This document shows, one piece after another, positions 26,601 through 35,315 of a DNA stretch of 64,000 bases. The stretch is from Tropicibacter sp. R16_0. Lineage in GTDB: Bacteria > Pseudomonadota > Alphaproteobacteria > Rhodobacterales > Rhodobacteraceae. Positions within the stretch are counted from its first letter, which is position 1; every line of letters starts with the position of its first letter. The notes under the pieces were generated by a model. It was not told where the DNA came from and ran no database searches. It saw only the letters and a program-made list of their open reading frames with translations. Location: assembly GCF_017743935.1 (NCBI RefSeq), contig NZ_JAGHRE010000001.1, forward strand, positions 1 through 64,000, read 5' to 3'. The position numbers and the translations under genes were made by a program.

Positions 26601-27308
26601 GTGAGCCTGCGCAAGAAAATCGCAGACAGCGAGGCCGTACTCAATTGGGTGGCACGGCGCATCGCGGGCTATGCCAGCCGGGTGTATCGCAACACCAAAT
26701 GGCAGCGGATCGGGTTCGAAGAGCTTGATCGGCTGGCCGAGGCGGGTGAACCGGTTGTCGTGGTTCTGTGGCATCAACGCCTGGTCATGTCGCCGTTCCT
26801 CTATCCGTTGGACAAGGGGCGGATCTGCACGATCACGTCGGCGGCCCGCGCAGGCAGCATGGTGGGACGTGTGCAGCATCTGCTGGGCATGGATACGATT
26901 GCGATGTCCAGTCACAAGCGCCACGTTGCCCTGTCGCGCGAGGTGTTGGGAATGACCAAACAAGGGGTATCCATTGGCATCGCCGCGGATGGTCCGCGTG
27001 GGCCGGAACGGGTCTTGTCGAATGTGCCGCTGATCTGGGCCAGGACAACGGGCAAGCGGGTGTTCTGTCTGACCTATTCGGTCAAGCACGGGCGCGAAGC
27101 CAGCAGTTGGGACCGCATGTTGTTGCCGCGTGTCTGGGGGAATGAGGGCGTGTTCTTGTGCAGGGAATGGCCACATGAGGTGCCCCGCAAAGCGACCGAT
27201 GAACAGACCGAAGAACTGCGTCTGTCGCTGGAGGCACAGATGAACGAGCTGACAGCCGAGGCGGATCGGATGGTCGGGCGCACGCCTTGGGAACCGCCGG
27301 TCGCATGA
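26601..27308 (+). CDS. DUF374 lysophospholipid acyltransferase-like protein
   Basis: This 235-residue protein belongs to the DUF374 family, related to lipid A and lysophospholipid acyltransferases. It contains the WHQRLVMSPF segment and the DGPRGPERVL motif, which are characteristic; SSHKRHVALSREV lies between them. I take the GTG at 26601 as start because of an AGGAGGAA site before it; the ORF extends upstream to 26514 without support. It probably acts at the inner membrane in outer-membrane lipid assembly. It is adjacent to tRNA-Trp on the opposite strand. Confidence 0.82.
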   Translation: MSLRKKIADSEAVLNWVARRIAGYASRVYRNTKWQRIGFEELDRLAEAGEPVVVVLWHQRLVMSPFLYPLDKGRICTITSAARAGSMVGRVQHLLGMDTIAMSSHKRHVALSREVLGMTKQGVSIGIAADGPRGPERVLSNVPLIWARTTGKRVFCLTYSVKHGREASSWDRMLLPRVWGNEGVFLCREWPHEVPRKATDEQTEELRLSLEAQMNELTAEADRMVGRTPWEPPVA

Positions 27309-27379
27309 ACGCCCGCGTTTGATTTTGCCTGATGGGTCAGTTGCGTTACCTTCGTTTCAGGGAGCACGCGGAGGGGACA

Positions 27380-27961
27380 ATGCGCAAACTACAGGTACAA
27401 GGCGTTCATCACATCACGTTGACAGGCGCGGGCCGTCAAATCTCGCTTGATTTCTGGGAGGGCGTGCTGGGCATGCCTTTCATCTTTGATCAACCCAATC
27501 TGGACAACCCGGACGAGGGGCATCTGTATTTCGATCCCGGTGACGGGCGCTTGATCACGGTCTTTACCAATGAAAAACGCCAGCCTGTGCATGACCGGAC
27601 GCCCACCGATCCCGGCTGCGTGCATCATCTGGCCTTTGCTGTCAGCCAGGCGACGTTCGAGCAAGCCGTCGTGCGTCTGGACGAGCGCGGGATCTCGCAT
27701 TCGGGGGTCAAGGATCGCGGCTTCATGAACTCGATCTATTTCACCGAGCCGATGGGGCTGCTGATCGAACTGGCCAGCTATGTGTTCGAGCCGCCAATGG
27801 GGTGCAGTCACGCGGATGTTTTGATCGAAGCGCATCGCTTGCGTGTGGCGCGGGGCGACCACAATATCGGCCGCATTCATCTGGCCGACGCGATCGAAAT
27901 GCTGGTGGAAAGGCGACAGGACAGCCTGTCATCTGACCGTGCGCCCAAGAACCCCTATTGA
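27380..27961 (+). CDS. VOC family protein (glyoxalase/extradiol dioxygenase fold)
   Basis: The 193-residue product has a vicinal-oxygen-chelate fold. The first motif is VHHITLTG followed by DFWEGVLGM; the second half has VHHLAFAV and ends in the metal-ligand Glu of GLLIELASY. These give the His/His/Glu metal set expected of glyoxalase-like or ring-cleaving enzymes. The C-terminal tail (about 145-193) is extra and unlike the rest. The substrate is unknown. The ATG at 27380 has GAGGGG upstream. It converges with the hydrolase at 27962. Confidence 0.82.
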   Translation: MRKLQVQGVHHITLTGAGRQISLDFWEGVLGMPFIFDQPNLDNPDEGHLYFDPGDGRLITVFTNEKRQPVHDRTPTDPGCVHHLAFAVSQATFEQAVVRLDERGISHSGVKDRGFMNSIYFTEPMGLLIELASYVFEPPMGCSHADVLIEAHRLRVARGDHNIGRIHLADAIEMLVERRQDSLSSDRAPKNPY

Positions 27962-28939
27962 TCACTTCACCAGCGTGGCTGGAATGCGTGCCATGACAGA
28001 AATGCCGCGAATGAATTCAGAGCAGGCATCCGGATCCGTGATCGGGATCATGTGGCCGCGCCCTTCAAGTGCCTGATAGCTCAGCCCGAATTGCGTCATT
28101 GTAGGACCGTGATCTTTGGCCGGAACGATCGGATCTTCGGCACCGAACAGCACGCCGCCCGGGGTGCGCAGATACGGGTATTGATCGGCTTGCGCGCGAA
28201 TGGATTGCTCGGCCCAGACCAGGTCGGCGGACGCGGTGACAAAGGCTTGCGGACGCAGACCAAGCGCGCCACCTGCGTTTTCCAGGAAATCCTCGGGGCA
28301 GCTTTCGGGCGCAAACACCATGCGCAGGGTTTCTGCCGCGGCGCGTTTGCCCATGGGCACTGCGATTGTGTTGCCGATCCAGCGGCGCACGCGGGGTGAA
28401 CGGATTTCCAGTGGCTTGAATGCCGGAGCCGCGCTGTCCACCGGATGCGTCAGAGGGCAAATCAAGGCCAACGCGGCGATGTCGCGCGGGCGTTGCAAGG
28501 CAATGGCCAACGAGACGGCACCGCCCAAGGAATGTCCAACAAGTACCGGATCCTTGATGCCCTTCTTGTCAAAAAACTCACCAATCATGCGCGCCTGTTC
28601 GGGCAATTCCGCCAACGCATCGTCATCACGGGGGGAATACCCACAGCCAGGGCGATCCAGCGCGATGACATGATGATCCTGCGCCAGATCCTGCGCCAGG
28701 GCATAGGTGAAATGCTGCAATTGCCCGGACAGGCCATGGATCATGACAAGCGTCTGTTTGCGGGGATTGCCCATCTCGACGTAGTGAATGCCGCCACCGC
28801 GCACGGGGATGACGTCTCCGGCCTGGGGCACCAGTTGCTCGCCCATATGGGCCAGCCTTTTGGTCCAGAGGTAGAAAAAGACCGGCAGCCCGACCACAAG
28901 GATCAGGATGCTCAGCAGGATCGCAGCAAGTAGGGACAT
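27962..28939 (-). CDS. Membrane-anchored alpha/beta hydrolase
   Basis: This 325-residue protein has one N-terminal transmembrane helix (residues 3-25) and then an alpha/beta hydrolase domain. It shows the oxyanion region MIHGLSG, the nucleophile elbow GHSLGG (Ser137), an acid in GAEDPIVPAKDHG and the catalytic His in EGRGHMIP. It is likely an esterase or lipase anchored in the inner membrane. No cofactor or specific substrate can be read off. It stands about 110 bp from paaX and shares its strand, but there is no sign of a common role. Confidence 0.85.
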   Translation of the reverse strand: MSLLAAILLSILILVVGLPVFFYLWTKRLAHMGEQLVPQAGDVIPVRGGGIHYVEMGNPRKQTLVMIHGLSGQLQHFTYALAQDLAQDHHVIALDRPGCGYSPRDDDALAELPEQARMIGEFFDKKGIKDPVLVGHSLGGAVSLAIALQRPRDIAALALICPLTHPVDSAAPAFKPLEIRSPRVRRWIGNTIAVPMGKRAAAETLRMVFAPESCPEDFLENAGGALGLRPQAFVTASADLVWAEQSIRAQADQYPYLRTPGGVLFGAEDPIVPAKDHGPTMTQFGLSYQALEGRGHMIPITDPDACSEFIRGISVMARIPATLVK

Positions 28940-29050
28940 CAGGTCAAACTCCTAGCGTGCGCCATCTTTCGGACAGGGCGTGCGTCGTTGCAAGCCTTGG
29001 GTTTGATTGGGGGGCGAATATCGAGTGTGCGTTGCAAATCGCACCAAAAA

Positions 29051-29845
29051 TCACGCCGGGGTGTTCAATGCGCTCAGGTCAGGTTTGGGCAGGGTATCCA
29101 ACAGCGCAAACACGGATGTCCGGCAGTCTTTTCCGCGCCACTCATCGGGGAAAAACATCGGCGGCAAGTCCGGGTTGCGCAAGACCACCCGCCGCCAGCG
29201 GTGCACGATCAGAGTGCGCAACGTCGCAACCTGAGCAGCAGTCAGGTCCAATTCGTCTGGGCGGGTGTCACGGACAGTTTTCACCGCTTCCGACAGCGAA
29301 CCGCAGGCCTCGATCAGATCGGGGGGACACAAGCGGGACTTGAGCCAATCAGGCACATTTCGGGCCGTGACATCGAACAGCACCAGGTCATCGCAGTTTG
29401 GCGGAACGGCACCCGACCCTAGGGCCGCGCTGCGTCCGATGCTGATGTAATTTTCGGTCAGCAACAGGTCATCCAGCGCGCCGCCGCCCTCAGATATCAG
29501 CAGGTGCCAATCCTGCGGAACATTTGGATCACGATCATAAATCCGGGGCGTGACGGCCGCAGATTGCACCCTGCCAAATTCGGTCAGATGGTGCACGCTT
29601 GAACGGCCAGAACGAGCGCTGTCGACCCAGCCATCCTTGCGCAGCCGATGCAACGCCACACGGATGGCCTCGGGTTTGACATGCATCGGCTGAATGATGC
29701 GGGTCAGTGCGGCACCGCTGATCCGGTCGTCGGGGCCTTGCGCAAGATCACCGAACAGGGAAACGATGATCGACCACACGCGCTGGTTCTGGGGATCCGC
29801 CAGGCGCGTGATCGCGCTGTCGAACCATTGGTCTTGATCTGTCAT
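29051..29845 (-). CDS. paaX: PaaX family transcriptional regulator
   Basis: This 264-residue protein matches the PaaX repressor family. It has an N-terminal winged helix (SIIVSLFGDLA, then EAIRVALHRLRKDGWV), a middle domain with PRIYDRDP, and a C-terminal HRWRRVVLRNPDLPPMFFPDEWRG stretch whose core is diagnostic. PaaX senses phenylacetyl-CoA in E. coli. Here it is separate from the catabolic genes by WYL and RidA genes, and a TetR-type PaaR is also present, so paa control may be shared or PaaX may have another target. Confidence 0.88.
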   Translation of the reverse strand: MTDQDQWFDSAITRLADPQNQRVWSIIVSLFGDLAQGPDDRISGAALTRIIQPMHVKPEAIRVALHRLRKDGWVDSARSGRSSVHHLTEFGRVQSAAVTPRIYDRDPNVPQDWHLLISEGGGALDDLLLTENYISIGRSAALGSGAVPPNCDDLVLFDVTARNVPDWLKSRLCPPDLIEACGSLSEAVKTVRDTRPDELDLTAAQVATLRTLIVHRWRRVVLRNPDLPPMFFPDEWRGKDCRTSVFALLDTLPKPDLSALNTPA

Positions 29846-29903
29846 GACGCCAGTTTACGACGCAAGCTGCGGTAAGACCACGCAAAAAGGGCCTTTGGAG
29901 TCT

Positions 29904-30623
29904 TTAGGGGCCCAATTCGCTGAACGGGCAAACGTCGTTTTCGAATGGAACATGGCGGTGCCTGAAGGTGGTGTCCTCGACGGATTGTGGGGCACTGATC
30001 CGGTCCATGCGAAAATGTCGGAAGTCCGCGCGATTTGGATCCCATGCCACCAGGTACCAAAGCGGCGGCAGGATCAACATGGCTTGCGGCTCGACGTGTC
30101 GTTCAGTTTTCTGGCCCTTGGCGTCATGGTAGTCGAACCGGATCAGGTGTCGATTCAGGAAGGCGCTTTGAAACACGGGCAACAGGTCCGGATCCATCGC
30201 ACCCATGTTGGACAAATCCTGCTGCGGTGAGAGTTGCCCTATGTGCAAACGGTCCAGAAAAGCGCGCAGCTCTTTGACCTTGTCAGACGGCAACGCCCTT
30301 TCGATCTTGGCCAGTCCCGCGTCGGCCAGATCAAAGAACGGCAGGTTTCCCGCTGCCCGCATCGCGGCGACGCTGATCAGCAGGGCAAAGACCTCGGGCA
30401 CGGACAGCCGTGTGGTGGTCTGCATGGACTGCGGGTCAAGTTGCAGGCCACCACCGCGCCCCACGTCGGAGTGGATGACAAACCCTTCATCCCGCAGCGC
30501 ACTGATATCGCGCAGAACAGTGCGGCGTGAAACGCCAACCTCGTCAGCCAGATCATCAACCGTGGCTGTCCCGTTGCGGCGCAGGCTGCGCATGATGGCG
30601 TCATGGCGGGTGCGAACATTCAT
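29904..30623 (-). CDS. HTH/WYL domain transcriptional regulator
   Basis: This 239-residue regulator has a DeoR-like N-terminal helix-turn-helix (DDLADEVGVSRRTVLRDISALRDEG) and a C-terminal WYL domain (LPPLWYLVAWDPNRADFRHFRMDRI), which usually binds a small ligand or nucleic acid. The ATG at 30623 starts the HTH directly; the longer ORF adds 25 residues without support. It diverges from the RidA gene 87 bp away and probably controls it, as WYL regulators commonly act on the divergent neighbour. Confidence 0.85.
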   Translation of the reverse strand: MNVRTRHDAIMRSLRRNGTATVDDLADEVGVSRRTVLRDISALRDEGFVIHSDVGRGGGLQLDPQSMQTTTRLSVPEVFALLISVAAMRAAGNLPFFDLADAGLAKIERALPSDKVKELRAFLDRLHIGQLSPQQDLSNMGAMDPDLLPVFQSAFLNRHLIRFDYHDAKGQKTERHVEPQAMLILPPLWYLVAWDPNRADFRHFRMDRISAPQSVEDTTFRHRHVPFENDVCPFSELGP

Positions 30624-30709
30624 TTGGCAACCATAGCATAAAAGGTGACATTTTTTGGCACTGTTTTGATCTATTCGAGTTTCAGCAACGAGAAACAAGG
30701 AGCATCGAA

Positions 30710-31105
30710 ATGAAACGCACCCCCGTGAACCCGTGGGATTGGTCGCTCAAGCTGGGCTACAATCAGGCCGAGATGATCGAAGGCAGCAGGCGTCAGCTGA
30801 TCTGCGCGGGTCAGACTGCGGTGGATGAGACTGGCGCACCCCAGCATCCGGATGACATGCGCGCCCAAATCAGCCTTGCGCTGGATAATCTTGAGGCTGT
30901 TTTGTCAGACGCCAAGATGGACCTGAGCAACGTCACTCGATTGGGCGTCTACGCCACGGATGTGGATGAGGCCATGAGGAATTTCGAAGTGATGGGGATG
31001 CGGTTTGGTCCGCATATGGTTGCGCCGCCAATGACCCTTTTGGGTGTCGCGAGACTGGCGTTGCCGGGTCTGATGTTCGAGATTGAGGCGACGGCGGTAG
31101 CCTGA
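30710..31105 (+). CDS. RidA family protein
   Basis: The 131-residue product belongs to the YjgF/YER057c/UK114 (RidA) family of enamine/imine deaminases, which remove reactive intermediates made by PLP enzymes. Visible marks are the ICAGQTAVDE strand, the NLEAVLSDAKMDLSNV helix-turn and the ligand-gripping Arg (VARLALPGLMFEIEATA). The C-terminal stretch ends in an E-A-T of the usual type. It faces a WYL regulator gene and converges with paaZ across a terminator hairpin. Confidence 0.88.
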   Translation: MKRTPVNPWDWSLKLGYNQAEMIEGSRRQLICAGQTAVDETGAPQHPDDMRAQISLALDNLEAVLSDAKMDLSNVTRLGVYATDVDEAMRNFEVMGMRFGPHMVAPPMTLLGVARLALPGLMFEIEATAVA

Positions 31106-31110
31106 GAATA

Positions 31111-31135
31111 GGCGCGCGGGGTCAAACCGCGCGCC
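31111..31135. terminator. Bidirectional terminator between the RidA gene and paaZ
   Basis: GGCGCGCGG and CCGCGCGCC form a perfect 9-bp stem with a 7-base loop in the 37-bp gap between the two convergent stops. CTTTGT follows on the plus side. It can serve both transcripts. Confidence 0.7.
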
Positions 31136-31142
31136 CTTTGTC

Positions 31143-33173
31143 TTAGTAGGCGTTCATGGTCAGCAGTTCGTACTCCGCGACCAGCTCGTCATCCTGGTTG
31201 GTCAGGGTCACATGCCAACGCACCTCGCCATAGTCATCGGTGCGGCGGGTCTTTTTCTTGACGCTCAGGCGCACCTTGATGCTGTCACCGGCGCTGACCG
31301 GCTTCATGAACCGCAGGTTGTCCAGTCCGGTGTTGGCCAGAACCGGGCCCTCGTTGGGTTCGACGAACAGACCGGCGGCAAAACTGAGCAGCAGGTAACC
31401 ATGCGCCACGCGACCGGGGAAGAACGGGTTCCGCTTGGCGGCGGCGTCGTCCATGTGGGCATAGAACGTATCGCCGGTGAAGTTCGCAAACAGCTCGATG
31501 TCGTCCATCGTGACCGTACGCGCAGCGGTGTGCAGCGTCTCGCCAATCGACAGCTCGCCGAACTTGCGGGTGAAGGGGTGTGCGGGACCTTCGACATCGG
31601 GTCCACCGGGCACCCAGGTGCCGCCAATGGCGCTCAGCATTTCGGGTGAGCCCTGGATCGCAGTACGCTGCATGTAGTGTTTCACGCCGCGCACACCGCC
31701 CATCTCTTCGCCGCCGCCTGCACGGCCGGGGCCGCCGTGAACCATGTGGGGCAGAGGAGAACCATGCCCGGTCGATTCCTTCATCGAGGTGCGGTTGTTG
31801 ATGTAGATCCGGCCGTTGTAGGCCGCCGATCCAAGCACCACGTTGCGCGCCACATCCGCATCGTTGGTGATCACGGATGTCACCAGCGATCCCTGACCGC
31901 GATTGACGATATTCACCGCGTGGTCCAGATCACGGTAGCCCATGATGGTCGAGACGGGGCCAAAGGCCTCGGTGTCGTGAATACGTTCTGCCTTGTCCGC
32001 GTCGGCGCAGTGGAACAGCATCGGCGGTAGGAACGCGCCCTTGTCTTTGTCTGCGCCTTCAACTTCGAAGTTTTCAGGATCGCCAAAGACGCGCTCGGCC
32101 TCTTGCCCAATGATGGCGGCCTTTTCTAGAACGTCCTGTTTCTGGCCGTTCGACACCAGCGCGCCCATGCGGGTTGTTTCCAGGCGGGGGTCGCCGATCA
32201 GGGTTTTCGACAGGCGCGCGGACAGCGCCTCGATCACCGCCTGCACGCTGTTTTCGGGTGCGATGATGCGGCGGATGGCGGTGCATTTCTGACCCGCCTT
32301 AGCGGTCATCTCGCGGCTGACCTCTTTGACGAACAGATCAAACTCGGGCGTGCCGGGTTCGGCGTCCGGCCCAAGGATCGAGGCGTTGAGGCTGTCCTGT
32401 TCCGACACAAAGCGCACGGCGTTGTTCACGATGGCGGGCGTCTGGCGCAGTTTGAGGGCGGTGTCGGCTGAGCCAGTAAAGCTGACCACATCCTGCATGC
32501 CCAGACGGTCGAGCATGTCGCCCAGGCCACCCGAAACCAGTTGCAGCGCACCGGCAGGCAGGATGCCGCTGTCGAGCATAATCTTGACCGCCAGTTCCGT
32601 GACATAGCAGCTGTTGGTTGCCGGTTTCACGATTGCGGGGACACCTGCCAGCAGGGTGGGGGCCAGTTTCTCCAACATGCCCCAGACCGGGAAATTGAAG
32701 GCGTTGATGTGGACTGCAACACCGTGCAGCGGGGTACAGATGTGCTGCCCCAGGAAGGTGCCATTGCGGCTGAGTTGTTCGACATCGCCGTCCAGATAGA
32801 CCTGCCCATCGGGCATTTCGCGACGCCCTTTGGAGGCAAAGACAAACATCGTACCAATGCCGCCGTCGATGTCGATCATGTGGTCGCTTTGGGTGGCGCC
32901 TGTGTTGAAGCTGAGGTCATAGAGTTCTTGTTTACGCGCGCCGAGTGCCCCGGCAAGGGCCTTGAGCATCTTGGCACGATCGTGGAACCCCATCTGGCGC
33001 AACGCAGGCCCGCCCACGTTGCGGGCGTAGTCCAGCATGCCCTGCACATCGAGCGCGCTGTTGCCCGCGCTGGCAAACGCTTCACCCGTGATGGCCGAGG
33101 CGATGGTGCGGGCACCGGTGCCCGGCGCGATCCATTCACCGGCGGCAAAGCTGGAAATCTGCTGCAAACTCAT
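31143..33173 (-). CDS. paaZ: Phenylacetate ring-opening bifunctional protein PaaZ
   Basis: This 676-residue fusion has an N-terminal aldehyde dehydrogenase domain (about 1-510) and a C-terminal MaoC-type enoyl-CoA hydratase domain (about 530-676). The hydratase opens the oxepin-CoA ring and the dehydrogenase oxidises the resulting aldehyde. Both active sites look intact: Glu258 (SEQDSLN), Cys297 (GQKCTAIRR) and the hydratase GDTFYAHMDD motif. It is therefore not the dehydrogenase-dead form that feeds tropone/tropodithietic acid synthesis in some roseobacters. A PaaR-type dyad lies upstream. Confidence 0.95.
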   Translation of the reverse strand: MSLQQISSFAAGEWIAPGTGARTIASAITGEAFASAGNSALDVQGMLDYARNVGGPALRQMGFHDRAKMLKALAGALGARKQELYDLSFNTGATQSDHMIDIDGGIGTMFVFASKGRREMPDGQVYLDGDVEQLSRNGTFLGQHICTPLHGVAVHINAFNFPVWGMLEKLAPTLLAGVPAIVKPATNSCYVTELAVKIMLDSGILPAGALQLVSGGLGDMLDRLGMQDVVSFTGSADTALKLRQTPAIVNNAVRFVSEQDSLNASILGPDAEPGTPEFDLFVKEVSREMTAKAGQKCTAIRRIIAPENSVQAVIEALSARLSKTLIGDPRLETTRMGALVSNGQKQDVLEKAAIIGQEAERVFGDPENFEVEGADKDKGAFLPPMLFHCADADKAERIHDTEAFGPVSTIMGYRDLDHAVNIVNRGQGSLVTSVITNDADVARNVVLGSAAYNGRIYINNRTSMKESTGHGSPLPHMVHGGPGRAGGGEEMGGVRGVKHYMQRTAIQGSPEMLSAIGGTWVPGGPDVEGPAHPFTRKFGELSIGETLHTAARTVTMDDIELFANFTGDTFYAHMDDAAAKRNPFFPGRVAHGYLLLSFAAGLFVEPNEGPVLANTGLDNLRFMKPVSAGDSIKVRLSVKKKTRRTDDYGEVRWHVTLTNQDDELVAEYELLTMNAY

Positions 33174-33231
33174 CGGAAGTCTCCTTGGTGTCGATCAGGC
33201 AGAGTCGTCGCCCGGTTTTTCTCATGTTATG

Positions 33232-33252
33232 ATTAACCGAATGATCGGTCAA
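33232..33252. promoter_or_regulatory. Candidate PaaR operator upstream of paaZ
   Basis: This 21-bp element reads ATTAACCGAA on its left and GGTCAA on its right, with ACCGA and TCGGT as dyad arms. It is identical at 18 of 21 positions to the reverse complement of the element at 38500-38520 in the fused-dehydrogenase/paaG divergent promoter. It lies about 60 bp before the paaZ start. Sharing between paa units points to the TetR-family PaaR as the binder. Confidence 0.7.
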
Positions 33253-33263
33253 TTAATTGAGTC

Positions 33264-33313
33264 AAAAAAATCCGCCGAAGCGGAAATGGGCCGGACGCAG
33301 TGGCATCCGGCCC
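33264..33313 (-). terminator. Double hairpin terminator of the TRAP operon
   Basis: On the minus strand after the dctM stop, GGGCCGGA and TCCGGCCC (33288-33313) form a first stem. TCCGC-TTCG-GCGGA follows (33271-33284) with a run of seven T (33264-33270). The second is a textbook intrinsic terminator with a UUCG tetraloop. Confidence 0.88.
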
Positions 33314-33320
33314 GAGTTTA

Positions 33321-34673
33321 TCAGTGGCCCAAAGCGCCCATCTGCTGCGGCAGGTAGAGTACCACGATGGGAACCAAAACGATCAGCGCCAGGCGGAAGA
33401 TATCCGCGACCCAAAAGGGGGTGACGCCCCGAAAGATCGTGCCGGTGGATACGTCGCCCACCACCCCTTTCAGGATGAAGACGTTCAGACCCACAGGCGG
33501 TGTGATCAGAGAGATCTCGGTTACCACAACCACCACGATGCCGAACCAGATCGGATCATATCCCAGCGATGTCACGAGTGGGAAGAAGATCGGGACCGTC
33601 AACAGCAGCATCGAGAGTGATTCAAACACGCAACCCAGGATGATGTAGATGCCCAGGATCATCAGAATCACAACAAACGGTGCGACTTCGTAAGCTGTCA
33701 CCATGGCGATCAGCGCCTCGGGCAGGCCTGCTAGGTTGATGAAGTTCGAAAAGATCTGAGCCCCGATCAGCACGGCGAACAGAGCCGCTGCAGTGAAGGT
33801 GGTTTCTTTCAGAACCTCAAACGTCGACCCTATGGTCAGGCCACCCCGGAACAACGCGATCAGGAACGCGCCTGCCGCGCCCATGCCCGCCGCTTCGGTG
33901 GGCGAGAAGGTCAGGTTCAACGGCTCGAAATCAAACGCTCCATAGAGCCCGCCAATCACCAGGAAGAACAGCAAGAGCACTGCCCAAACCGAGCCGAGCG
34001 CCTTGAACCGTTCACCCCAGCTGGCGCGCTCGCCTGCCGGGCCCGAGTTCGGGTTGCGCCAGACGGTCCAGCGGACGGCAAACAGGTAGAACAGGATGCC
34101 CAGGATGCCCGGAATGATGCCGGCCATGAACAGCTTGCCGATCGAGGTCTCGGTCAGCAGGCCATAGATCACCAGGATCACCGACGGCGGGATCAGGATG
34201 CCAAGTGTACCACCCGCCGCGATCGATGCGGTCGACAGCTCATCGGAATAGCCATAACGGCGCATTTCCGGCATCGCGACCTTGGACATGGTGGCAGCAG
34301 TCGCCAGCGACGAGCCACAGATGGCTGAAAAGCCACCACAGGCTGCAACGGTTGCCATGGCGATCCCGCCGCGCATGTGACCCAGAAACGCGTTGGACAC
34401 CGCATAGAGCTCGCGCGCCATGCCGCCTTTGTTCACAAACAGACCCATCAGGATGAAGAGCGGGACAACCGACAGGCCATAGTCCTGTGCGGTGTCGGTG
34501 ATCTGACGACCAACCATCGACATTGCAGCCTTAAGGCCGCGTTCGTCAAAGATCGAGCCGCCACGCTCGTAAGCAAAGCCAAGCGTACCAACAAGGCCCA
34601 TGGCAAAAACGATTGGCATCCGCACAAGCACGAGCACCAGGACAAGGAAGAATCCGATCAGGGCGGCGGTCAT
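33321..34673 (-). CDS. TRAP transporter large permease (DctM family)
   Basis: This 450-residue protein has about a dozen hydrophobic segments and family marks such as RMPIVFAMGLVG, FALLIG-like core helices and GGTLGILIPPSVILVIYG. It is the sodium-coupled channel subunit of a tripartite tricarboxylate-type periplasmic transporter. It overlaps the small permease gene by 4 nt. The operon sits between paaZ and the fused beta-oxidation gene, so phenylacetate or another aromatic acid is a reasonable but unproven substrate. Confidence 0.93.
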   Translation of the reverse strand: MTAALIGFFLVLVLVLVRMPIVFAMGLVGTLGFAYERGGSIFDERGLKAAMSMVGRQITDTAQDYGLSVVPLFILMGLFVNKGGMARELYAVSNAFLGHMRGGIAMATVAACGGFSAICGSSLATAATMSKVAMPEMRRYGYSDELSTASIAAGGTLGILIPPSVILVIYGLLTETSIGKLFMAGIIPGILGILFYLFAVRWTVWRNPNSGPAGERASWGERFKALGSVWAVLLLFFLVIGGLYGAFDFEPLNLTFSPTEAAGMGAAGAFLIALFRGGLTIGSTFEVLKETTFTAAALFAVLIGAQIFSNFINLAGLPEALIAMVTAYEVAPFVVILMILGIYIILGCVFESLSMLLLTVPIFFPLVTSLGYDPIWFGIVVVVVTEISLITPPVGLNVFILKGVVGDVSTGTIFRGVTPFWVADIFRLALIVLVPIVVLYLPQQMGALGH

Positions 34674-35176
34674 TGGGTCGGCTCCGCAAGAAGGTTGGGG
34701 GCAAAGAGAAGGATCAGACCATTGATGATCATCGCAATGGCCGAAACGGCGACAGTGAGGGTGATGAACCAGCCGACGTAGAAGACTGGGATCGACAGAT
34801 ATTCGGTCACATCCCCATAATCACGCGCACGTTCCGCCAGGATCCAGACACGTTGGACAGGCCAATACAGCAGTGCGCCGCAAATGACGTTCAACAACCC
34901 GTCGCGCAGACGGCTCAGGCGAAATTTGTTGAACAGGCCGTCAGTCAGGTCAACAGCGATGTGACCGTTCTGGACAGAGATGATGGGAAGCACGGAGAAG
35001 ACCAGAACCGCCATCAGGATACGGGTCAGTTCGGTTGCGGCCTCGATGGGTGAATTGAACACCGATCGCAGAATGACATCGGCAAAGGTCATGATCATCA
35101 GGATGAACAGAGCAATGCAGGCCACTACGATGGGTACAATGCTGGCGCTACGGGCGAGCTTGATAAGGGGAGACAT
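34670..35176 (-). CDS. TRAP transporter small permease (DctQ family)
   Basis: This 168-residue four-helix protein starts MSPLIKLARSASIVPIV. It shows a conserved amphipathic pattern of DctQ proteins, with LRSVFNSPIEAATELTRILM and VPRVW-like basic loops. AAAGGAG before the ATG at 35176 supports this start over the longer ORF. It forms a complex with the large permease, whose gene overlaps its stop by 4 nt. Confidence 0.88.
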   Translation of the reverse strand: MSPLIKLARSASIVPIVVACIALFILMIMTFADVILRSVFNSPIEAATELTRILMAVLVFSVLPIISVQNGHIAVDLTDGLFNKFRLSRLRDGLLNVICGALLYWPVQRVWILAERARDYGDVTEYLSIPVFYVGWFITLTVAVSAIAMIINGLILLFAPNLLAEPTQ

Positions 35177-35205
35177 GTGGGCTCCTTTGCAGGGGTCCGA
35201 AGGGT

Positions 35206-35300
35206 GGGGCGGCAGAACCCGCCGCCCCAAGGACTGGCGTTGAGCGATTTCGGGTCAAACAGAAAAACTGGCAATAAGCCCGGCACCAAAGGCGCCGGGC
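35206..35300 (-). other. Two hairpins in the dctP-dctQ gap
   Basis: GCCCGGC/GCCGGGC (35278-35300) and GGGGCGGC/GCCGCCCC (35206-35228) form strong stems between the binding-protein gene and the permease genes. Such structures commonly cause partial termination or protect the upstream mRNA, so that the binding protein is made in excess over the permeases. Confidence 0.6.
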
Positions 35301-35315
35301 CAACATCGAACCGCT

